DNA of 64,000 bases from JAAYXS01 sp964550375 (GTDB taxonomy: Bacteria > Planctomycetota > Phycisphaerae > UBA1845 > Fen-1342): contig CAZJYX010000006.1 of NCBI GenBank assembly GCA_964550375.1, forward strand, positions 62,001 through 126,000, given 5' to 3'. Shown piece after piece: positions 7,498-14,538 of this stretch. How positions within the stretch are numbered: the first letter of the stretch is position 1; each line of letters begins with the position of its first letter. The notes beneath the pieces were generated by a model, which saw only the letters and a program-made list of their open reading frames with translations, did no database searches and was not told the origin of the DNA. The position numbers and the translations under genes are program-made.

Positions 7498-9111
7498 ATG
7501 TCAAACCCCGCCGACACATCTCCGCCGCCCGCGCCGCCCCGTCGCGGCTCCGACGCGATCGAGCGGCTCTACGCCTACTGGATATTCAGCACGGTCCTGC
7601 TTCTGCTCGCCGTGATCGTGCTGGGGCTGTACACGCGTGGCGCTCTAACGCGGCAAGACGAACGCTGCCGCGCCGTGCCGGAACGCCTATCAGCCCTGGA
7701 GCGCGCGGTTCAGGAGTTGCAGGAGCACGCGCTCCGAACCGCAACCGCCGCGCTGCCACCCGCTGAACGTCCGCCAGACCAGCCTCCGCCCCCGCCGGCC
7801 GGCGACCCGCCCACGACTTCGCCGGCGCCGCCGCCCCCCGCCGCCCCCGTACCCACAGCGACCTCGCCGCCCGCAGTGCCTCCGCCACCCGGCAGCACAG
7901 CCGAACCAGAGATCATGGCCCAACTGGCGCGCCTGCTCGTGCCAGGGGATGTACTGCCGCTGCAGCTCACTGACGCCCAAGCCGGTCGGCAGTTGGTGGC
8001 CACGGCACGCGAGCAGGTCTCCCACGCCAATTGGAGCGGCCCAACCTGGGCCCGGCTGGCAGCATTGGCGCGCCTCGTGGGCCAGGCAGGGCCCGCCGAT
8101 GTCTTCGCCCGCGAGGCCCACGCCCGCGGCGCGCCGCTGACAGCGTACGCCGAGATCACTGCCCGACAATTGCTCGCCGCCGACCGCGCTGAGGAGGCAG
8201 CGCCGCACGCCGGCTACCTGCTCGAGCAAACGGGCGGGGCCCCGCCCGCGGCACTGCTGCTCGCCCGGGCACTGCTGGCACTTGGCAACGATACCGAGGC
8301 GGCCGAGCTGCTTGGGTACATCGACGACTCCGCCTTGCTGCGGCCGCGCGAACGCCTGGAGCTGGCCCGCGCCCACCTGCGGCTGCACAACTGGCCGGCC
8401 ATGGCCGCCGCGCTGGACGGGCTCGAGCATGTCCCCACCGGCCTCGACCCCGAACGTAGCTTCCTGCACGCCGTCGTGCTGACCCAGCTCGGCGAGCGCC
8501 TGCCCGAGGCGCTCGCCATCCTCGATTTCCACGCCGACCCGGCCACGGTGGATGCTGCAGTCAAGACGGACGAGGGCCACCAGCTCGCGCCACCCCAGCC
8601 CGACTCGTACGAAGTGGCTACCTGGCGCGGCGTTACGCTGATGCGCGGCCGGCAACTCGAAGCCGCCCGGCAGGCCTTCGACGCCGCCATTGCGACCGAC
8701 CCGGACCGTCCCGAGGCCTGCTACTGGCGCGCCGTGCTCGAGCTGAACGACGGGCAAATCGAGGCGGCCAAGGCCCATCTGCACCGCGCCCTGGCAATCG
8801 CCTCGCGCCACGCCCCGGCCTGGGAAACCCTCGGCGGCGTAGCCCTGACCAGCGGCGATCTCGACGCCGCTCGCGAATATGCTGAGCGCAGCCTGGCCAT
8901 CAACGGCCGCCGCCCGTCCGCCCACTTTCTCCTGGCCCTGATCCACGGCACGGCCTTCCGCCGTGATGAGGCGGCTGCCGCCCTGCAGCGCACATTCGCA
9001 CTGGATCCGGCTTACCTGGAAGAAGCCGCGCAGGCCGACGTCCTGCGCCGCCTGTTCACCCCCGAAGAGCTGGCTGAGTTGAGCGCCGAAGTCACGGCCC
9101 CGCCGCCCTGA
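7498..9111 (+). CDS. Membrane-anchored TPR protein with proline-rich linker
   Basis: The 537-residue protein has a single N-terminal transmembrane helix ('IFSTVLLLLAVIVLGLYTRG'). A coiled segment and a Pro/Ala-rich linker (about residues 85-135) follow. The rest is a long TPR domain with clear units such as 'GRQLEAARQAFDAAIATDPD', 'GQIEAAKAHLHRALAIASRH' and 'GDLDAAREYAERSLAINGRR'. TPR domains bind partner proteins; here they would face the periplasm or equivalent space if the helix is type II. ATG 7498 lies 5 bp after the previous stop. The 3' end overlaps the convergent ABC permease gene by 20 bp. Confidence 0.8.
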   Translation: MSNPADTSPPPAPPRRGSDAIERLYAYWIFSTVLLLLAVIVLGLYTRGALTRQDERCRAVPERLSALERAVQELQEHALRTATAALPPAERPPDQPPPPPAGDPPTTSPAPPPPAAPVPTATSPPAVPPPPGSTAEPEIMAQLARLLVPGDVLPLQLTDAQAGRQLVATAREQVSHANWSGPTWARLAALARLVGQAGPADVFAREAHARGAPLTAYAEITARQLLAADRAEEAAPHAGYLLEQTGGAPPAALLLARALLALGNDTEAAELLGYIDDSALLRPRERLELARAHLRLHNWPAMAAALDGLEHVPTGLDPERSFLHAVVLTQLGERLPEALAILDFHADPATVDAAVKTDEGHQLAPPQPDSYEVATWRGVTLMRGRQLEAARQAFDAAIATDPDRPEACYWRAVLELNDGQIEAAKAHLHRALAIASRHAPAWETLGGVALTSGDLDAAREYAERSLAINGRRPSAHFLLALIHGTAFRRDEAAAALQRTFALDPAYLEEAAQADVLRRLFTPEELAELSAEVTAPPP

Positions 9112-11335
9112 CCTCCGCCGCCGGTGGATAATCCGGGCGTCCCGGCCTGAACACGCACAGCAGCAGGCCGACCAGAACCAACGTGCCGGCTCCGATCAAC
9201 CACCCGGCCGGCGGAAACACCGCTTCCGTGTGCGGATCGACGAAGCCCCAGCGCTTCAGATACGGCAGCAGGCCGTCCTCGCGCGCCGCCAGCAGAATCA
9301 GGCCGTTGTGCAGCCCGTGCGCTATCATCGCCGGCCAGATCGAGCGATACTGAATCACGAGCAGGCCGAACAGCACTCCCAGTGCCATCGTCACTGCCAG
9401 GCGATGTACGCTGTAGTGCGCGGCGCCGAATGCGAATGCCGCCACCAGCACCGCCCCACTCTTACCCAGTGCCCCGCGCAGCCCGCTCAGACAATAACCC
9501 CGGAAAAACAGCTCCTCGCAGAAGGCCGGCACAACTGCAATGAAGAACAGCGCCGATAGCAGCGACAGGCCACGCAACTGCTCTTCCAACGGCCTGGCCG
9601 CCTCGACCAGCTCCGGCGGCAGCGGCAGCACCCGCTGCTGCACGCTCAGCCAGGCCAGCCCCAGCACCCACGTCGAAACGCCGAAGCACAGGCCCGCCAC
9701 GACCGCCGCCGGCCGCGGCGCTCCCAGCGCCAGGGCCGGCGCCACACGCACGCGCATGAACACCGCCGCCGCTATTGGCAACGCCGCAAACAGCAGGACC
9801 AGCGTAAGTGCCACGCCCGCCAGGTGTGCCGCCGTGCCGGGCACGACGCCGCTCTTGAGCAGCGTCTGCTGAATGAAGAAGTTCAGCGAGTAAACCACCG
9901 CCATCAGCAGGAAAGCCTGCGCCACGGACGGCTCATCCGCCGGCTTGAAGAAACGCCGCCGGAATAGCGCCCGGAGCGACGCACTGTCCGAGAACAGCAC
10001 GGCCTCCTGCCCGAAAAGCTTGGCGGCCACCGCCACCGCCGCGCCGGCATACAGACAGGTGGACATGCACACCCACAGAATCGCCACGCGGTCGATCTGC
10101 CCCATGAACAGCTCGCGCGTCAGGATCACGATGTTAGTCACCGGCATGATCAGCAGCGGCCCCTTCAACTCCGCGCCCGGCAGCACACCCACCACCGCCG
10201 GAATCAGGGCCAGCATCATCACCGGCATGACGTAGTTCTGCGCCTCCTTGAAGCTCCGCGCGAAGCTGCACACCGCCAGCAACATCGCGCTGAACATCAC
10301 CGCCAACGGCACCAGGACCACCAACACCAGCGGCAGCGTGTGCAGCGGGATGCGCAGCGGGCTGCCCTGCGTCAACACACTGCCCAGTCCGCCCAGGTAG
10401 ATCGTCCCCCCAATCGAAAGCAGGTTCAGCACCGCGCTGAGCATCCCGATCGACGCCACCACCACGAACTTCCCGGCAATCAGGTCAACCGTCGGCACCG
10501 GCGCCGCCATCAGCGTCTCCAGCGTGCCGCGCTCCCGCTCGCCGGCCGTCAAATCAATCGCCGGGTAGATCGCGCCGGTTATCGTCATGATCACCAGCAC
10601 CAGCGCCACCACCTGGCCAATCACCGAGCCGCCCAGCTTCTCCGGCGTGCTGATGCTCTGGTGCATCAGGTCCAGCGGCCGGATGAAGTCGATCGCGCGC
10701 CCGATATCACGCAGCCGCCGCTCCACAAACCGCTCATTGGCACGCTTGAAAACCGCCTCTAACCCCGACGCCGCTATCTGGCTCCGTATCTCCGCCTCGT
10801 CCACAACCAGCGTGACCCGCGCCGAACCCAGCGAGTCCGGCGTAGGCAGCTCCGCCCCGTCCACGACCACCCCCACGTGCGCCTGACCCGCCCACACTGC
10901 CTCCTGAACATTGCTGACGACTTCGACCCGGTACGGCGGCGGCCGCCGCTGCACATCCGCCTCGGCCGCCTCGGTCGGGCTGCCCCGACCCGAACCGTGT
11001 TCTGCCGCCCGCGCCGCCTGCTCCGCTTCGTCAATCGCCGCCGCCAGATCCTCCGCCGGAACACCCCGCGCCACGGTATGCCGCGCCAGATCCGGATCCA
11101 GAATGCGCGTCCGCAGCCAACGGCCTACGTCCTCCGACGTCACCGCGATCGTGTATTCCTCCTGCTTCAGCCGGCTCACCTGCAGCTCAAACGCCTGCAG
11201 CGACCCCAGCATCAGCACCGGGTACACGACCATCGGCACCAGCACCATCGCGATGACGGTGCGGCGGTCGCGCAGCGTGTCGGCGAACTCTTTCCGCCAG
11301 ACCGTACTAATCCTTGAGAAGCGGTTCATCCGCAT
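9092..11335 (-). CDS. ABC-2 exporter permease fused to CPBP intramembrane protease
   Basis: The 747-residue product is a fusion. The first ~450 residues form an ABC-2/NatB-like permease: a basic start 'WRKEFADTLRDRRTV', a TM helix, a large extracytoplasmic loop, then a TM bundle ('LDLTAGERERGTLETLMAAP'-like block). The C-terminal ~250 residues match CPBP/Abi proteases, with 'CEELFFRG' (EExxxR), 'FGAAHYS' (FxxxH) and 'HGLHNG' (HxxxN/D), the residues expected for intramembrane proteolysis. The ATPase gene upstream ends inside this gene's start (29-bp overlap), so the two are coupled. The second ATG at 11329 is an equally possible start. Substrate is unknown; NatAB relatives export sodium or toxic compounds. 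Confidence 0.88.
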   Translation of the reverse strand: MRMNRFSRISTVWRKEFADTLRDRRTVIAMVLVPMVVYPVLMLGSLQAFELQVSRLKQEEYTIAVTSEDVGRWLRTRILDPDLARHTVARGVPAEDLAAAIDEAEQAARAAEHGSGRGSPTEAAEADVQRRPPPYRVEVVSNVQEAVWAGQAHVGVVVDGAELPTPDSLGSARVTLVVDEAEIRSQIAASGLEAVFKRANERFVERRLRDIGRAIDFIRPLDLMHQSISTPEKLGGSVIGQVVALVLVIMTITGAIYPAIDLTAGERERGTLETLMAAPVPTVDLIAGKFVVVASIGMLSAVLNLLSIGGTIYLGGLGSVLTQGSPLRIPLHTLPLVLVVLVPLAVMFSAMLLAVCSFARSFKEAQNYVMPVMMLALIPAVVGVLPGAELKGPLLIMPVTNIVILTRELFMGQIDRVAILWVCMSTCLYAGAAVAVAAKLFGQEAVLFSDSASLRALFRRRFFKPADEPSVAQAFLLMAVVYSLNFFIQQTLLKSGVVPGTAAHLAGVALTLVLLFAALPIAAAVFMRVRVAPALALGAPRPAAVVAGLCFGVSTWVLGLAWLSVQQRVLPLPPELVEAARPLEEQLRGLSLLSALFFIAVVPAFCEELFFRGYCLSGLRGALGKSGAVLVAAFAFGAAHYSVHRLAVTMALGVLFGLLVIQYRSIWPAMIAHGLHNGLILLAAREDGLLPYLKRWGFVDPHTEAVFPPAGWLIGAGTLVLVGLLLCVFRPGRPDYPPAAEVRAAGP

Positions 11336-12059
11336 GCACCAGGTGCAGGAACACGTCGCTCAGCCGCTCGCGGCCGGTCATACGCTGCAGTCCCGCCAGG
11401 TCGTTCTCGGCCACCAGGCGGCCGTCGTGAATCAGCCCGATTCGTTTGCACATCTTCTCGATTTCGTCCAGCGCGTGCGTGGACAGCAGTATCGCCTTGC
11501 CCGCGTCGGCCTGGCTCTGAATGAACTGGAGAATCAGCCGGTTGCTCAGCACATCCAGCCCGAGCGTGGGCTCATCCATGATCAAAATCGGCGGGTCGGC
11601 AATCAGCGCCCGCGCAATGTTCGTTCGCTGCTTCTGACCCGTGGAAAGCGCCCCGCAGCGCAGCTTCAGGAAATCCTGCATCCCCAGCCAGTCAACCAGC
11701 TCATCGATACGCCGACGCGCCGGGGCCTTGGGAATGCTGTACAACGCCGCGAAATACTCGAGCGTCTCCAGCGGCGTAAGACGCTGGTACAGACCCGTGT
11801 TGGCCGTCAGATAGCCGATCTGCCGCTTGACCTCGGCCGTGTGATTCGTGACATCGATGCCCCCGATCAAGACCCGCCCGCTGGTCGGCCGCAGCAACCC
11901 GCTGACCATGCGCAGCGTGGTCGTCTTGCCGGCACCGTTCGGGCCCAGCAGGCCGTAGATCTCACCCGGCGCGACACGCAGGCTGACCCGGTCAACCGCG
12001 GTCTTCTCCGTACCGTCCGGGTTCGGGAAGACCTTCGTAAGCTCTTCAATCCGGATCAT
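11307..12059 (-). CDS. ABC transporter ATP-binding protein (NatA-like)
   Basis: This 250-residue nucleotide-binding protein has Walker A 'GPNGAGKTTT', the signature 'LSTGQKQR', Walker B 'ILIMDEPT' and the switch histidine in 'LSTHALDE'. It powers the fused permease/protease encoded downstream. ATG 12059 ('MIRIEELTKVF') was chosen over the longer open frame because GGAG lies 6 nt upstream and the family begins here. The signature motif has T in place of the usual S/G context ('LSTGQ'), which is normal in drug and sodium exporters of this class. Confidence 0.92.
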   Translation of the reverse strand: MIRIEELTKVFPNPDGTEKTAVDRVSLRVAPGEIYGLLGPNGAGKTTTLRMVSGLLRPTSGRVLIGGIDVTNHTAEVKRQIGYLTANTGLYQRLTPLETLEYFAALYSIPKAPARRRIDELVDWLGMQDFLKLRCGALSTGQKQRTNIARALIADPPILIMDEPTLGLDVLSNRLILQFIQSQADAGKAILLSTHALDEIEKMCKRIGLIHDGRLVAENDLAGLQRMTGRERLSDVFLHLVHADEPLLKD

Positions 12060-12261
12060 CTGCACTCCAGGACCGGCCGACCGCAGCCCGTGCCACCCTG
12101 CACCACGGACCGGTACCCCGGTAATTATACGACCTTCGACCGACCACAGTTCCCGGCCAACACCCGCTAAGCAATCCATCGGCCCATTTACCCCGCGCGG
12201 GTAGGCGGAAGCACACCCCGCCGATTCCCCCCAATACACCCCCGCAGCCGCCCATCCCGAG

Positions 12262-13869
12262 CTAAACCAGCGAAATCAGCCGCGGCGCCCGCGCCTCGGG
12301 CGCCTCAATACCGAACTCTACCCAAAAAGTGGCCCCGTGGCCCGGCGTGCTCTTGACGGCGATCTCGCCTCCCAGCAGGTGCGTCAACTCCTTCGCAATC
12401 GCCAGCCCCAGACCCGTACCGTGATGCTCACGAGTGGCCGATTGGTCGATCTGGCGGAACTTCTCGAAAATCGTGGCGTGGTTCTCCGGCGCAATGCCCG
12501 GACCACTGTCACTGACCGCCAGCCGAATCTGCTTCCCGCCGATCGACCGGGCCGTCAGCCGGACAACACCCCCCTCGGGCGTGAACTTGATGGCGTTGGA
12601 TAGCAGGTTGTACAGAATCTGCCGCAGGCGACTCTGATCCGTGCGGGCCGTCGGCAGATCGGGATCCACATCAACCGTCACCGCGAGACTCTTTTTCTCC
12701 GCCAAAGGTCGCAGGAAATCGACCAGGGCCCGACACAAGCCACCCACATCCACCGTCTCGATGCGCAGCTCGACCTTGCCCGCCTCGATCTTCGCCAGGT
12801 CCAACAGGTCATTGATGATCTCCAGCAGAATCCGGCCGGAGATGAGAATGTTCTCCGCGTAGCGCGCCGCCCGCGGATCGTCGCTCCCGTGCGGCCCCTC
12901 GCGCAGCAGCTCCGCAAAGCCGATGATGGTCGTCAGCGGGGTGCGCAGCTCGTGCGAAACGTTCGCCAGAAACTCGCTCTTGACGCGGTTGGCCTCGTAC
13001 AAGGCCACGTTGCTCTCGGCCATCTGGCCGAGCTTCTCATCCAGCAACTGGTTGGCGCGCTGCAAATCTTCCTGCGATGCCCGCAGCCGCTCCAGCATCG
13101 TGTTCAGGTTCGCCGACAGGTGCTCGAACTCGTCGCCGGTCTGGACCTGGCTGCGCACGGTCAGGTCGCCCTCCGCCACCCGGATCGTCACCTCCCGCAA
13201 TTGCTGGATCGGCGCCAGGATGAACCTCTGCGTGATGACGTAGAACACCAGAATGGCCAGCGTGCCGGCCAGCAATCCGGCGGCGATCACAACCAGCCGA
13301 TTCCACAGCACACCGCGCGCATGCGGGTCGGCCGGCAATTCCACCGCGATAACCCCCGCCAGTTGATTCTCCTGAAACGGGCGGGCCGTCCGCGCCTCGC
13401 CGTGGCAGGCCATGCAGCGCCTCGAGATGCGCACCGCATGCGCATACGCGAAACGACGCGAGCCCTCATCAACGTACGTCTGGTACACGGAAGACTGGCG
13501 CGGATTCCGCAGAAACGTATGCACCGCCGTGACAACGAACGGGTCGTCGCTGACCACGCTCGCGATCGCCTCCAAGTCGTCGGGAATCGTGCTCAGCCGC
13601 ACAAACCGGGCTTGGTGGTACTGCTTCTCCGGCAACAGGCCAAACTCGTGGCTATGAACCGTGCCAACGCCCGAAGTCGTTCCCGTGTCGGGCAGCACCA
13701 ACTGGTAGTAGTCCTCGACAATCCGCTGGGCCTCGTGGTACGGCTGCGCGATGACCAGCAGTTCCATGCGGTACCACGGCACAGCCAGAGCCGCCCCGAT
13801 GATCAGCAGCACCGCCAATCCGAACAGGATGCGGTATTTCGTGGCGAGTGAGATTCGAGCCAAGCGCAT
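12262..13869 (-). CDS. Sensor histidine kinase with CxxCH (haem-type) periplasmic domain
   Basis: The 535-residue kinase has a TM helix at about residues 13-32. A periplasmic domain of the Tll0287/DUF3365 type contains the haem-attachment motif 'CMACH' (C152, C155, H156). A second TM helix lies near 192-213. Then come a HAMP linker, a coiled segment, HisKA with H306 in 'LANVSHELRTPL', and a HATPase with 'DSGPGIAPE' and 'GTGLGLAIAKEL'. In this family the motif binds c-type haem and is thought to sense redox state or small ligands. No response regulator is adjacent. The ATG at 13869 has no strong ribosome site. The neighbours (ABC exporter downstream, kinase genes upstream in the opposite direction) do not reveal its target. 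Confidence 0.9.
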   Translation of the reverse strand: MRLARISLATKYRILFGLAVLLIIGAALAVPWYRMELLVIAQPYHEAQRIVEDYYQLVLPDTGTTSGVGTVHSHEFGLLPEKQYHQARFVRLSTIPDDLEAIASVVSDDPFVVTAVHTFLRNPRQSSVYQTYVDEGSRRFAYAHAVRISRRCMACHGEARTARPFQENQLAGVIAVELPADPHARGVLWNRLVVIAAGLLAGTLAILVFYVITQRFILAPIQQLREVTIRVAEGDLTVRSQVQTGDEFEHLSANLNTMLERLRASQEDLQRANQLLDEKLGQMAESNVALYEANRVKSEFLANVSHELRTPLTTIIGFAELLREGPHGSDDPRAARYAENILISGRILLEIINDLLDLAKIEAGKVELRIETVDVGGLCRALVDFLRPLAEKKSLAVTVDVDPDLPTARTDQSRLRQILYNLLSNAIKFTPEGGVVRLTARSIGGKQIRLAVSDSGPGIAPENHATIFEKFRQIDQSATREHHGTGLGLAIAKELTHLLGGEIAVKSTPGHGATFWVEFGIEAPEARAPRLISLV

Positions 13870-14179
13870 GCTATGATTCCGGCCATCCTGAGCGTGCGCC
13901 GATTATACCCGCGCAGCGCCGTCCGCAAGTCTTGCCGCGGCCGGAAGTTCCAAACGATAAGCTGGCTGGCGCCGCTAGTCCGGACCGGACGATGCGCAAC
14001 CCCCAACCGCGCCATGGAACGCCACCCAAGGCGCCGCCCGGACCAAATCGCCTGAGTGCGACCGCAGTCATGCCCATCAACATGACCGCACCCGCAACAC
14101 ACCCCCTGTTGCCGGAACGCAGTCACCGGCTACGTCGGCCGGAACGCCGTGTCAGCGCTCACCGGCCAGGGCCGGGACC

Positions 14180-14233
14180 CTAACGCGTAACGATCGTCAG
14201 ATCGTCGATTTCAGTGATAACGTCGATCATCAT
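14180..14233 (-). CDS. Possible 17-residue peptide downstream of the 27-residue peptide
   Basis: The frame begins with two ATG codons right after the stop of the preceding small frame (TAG, then GAACGG, then ATGATG). It encodes 'MMIDVITEIDDLTIVTR' and a stop. It is acidic and hydrophobic. The ribosome site is weak. It is reported because it is tandem with a better-supported small frame and lies in the same low-GC islet. It could be chance. Confidence 0.25.
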   Translation of the reverse strand: MMIDVITEIDDLTIVTR

Positions 14234-14239
14234 CCGTTC

Positions 14240-14323
14240 CTAGTACAACCACGATGTTACGTTGTCGATAATGCCTGCAGCGTACTCGAATCCAGCGAGG
14301 AACAACTCGAAGAGGGCGACCAT
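14240..14323 (-). CDS. Possible 27-residue amphipathic peptide with perfect Shine-Dalgarno
   Basis: AAGGAGG at 14,330-14,336 (minus strand) stands 6 nt before ATG 14,323. This is one of the best ribosome sites in the window. The peptide runs 'MVALFELFLAGF' then 'EYAAGIIDNVTSWLY'. It is mostly hydrophobic, with acidic residues spaced so that one helical face would be polar. It is too short for routine gene callers. No family is recognised; size and character recall amphipathic peptides such as small porins, toxins or holin-like peptides, but no homology is claimed. The local base composition differs from the flanking genes. Confidence 0.4.
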   Translation of the reverse strand: MVALFELFLAGFEYAAGIIDNVTSWLY

Positions 14324-14538
14324 GTCAGGCCTCCTTGATGATGGTGAGGGAACCGAAAGAAGCGGAGCACTTGCGTGCTGACGACATGAAGCGATAGACT
14401 GTCCCCCGTTTGACTTGGCGCAAACGGCTCACGCTGGCGCCATCCGCGCAAACCGCCCGCTCTGTGGGCGCATTACCGTGCATCTTCGAAACCCAAGAAA
14501 CCTCGCTCGTGCGAGTGTGGTACCGATAATCTCAAAGG

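Larger units (their letters stand above)
13870..14538. other. Intergenic region with a low-GC islet
   Basis: This 669-bp stretch lies between divergent kinase genes. The part from about 14,170 to 14,400 is visibly less GC-rich than its surroundings and carries two small minus-strand frames listed separately. The remainder, including 13,900-14,160, shows open frames but no ribosome sites or recognisable products. A GACTGTCCCC block at 14,398-14,407 resembles sequence seen at REP-like elements; this is only an impression. Confidence 0.5.
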
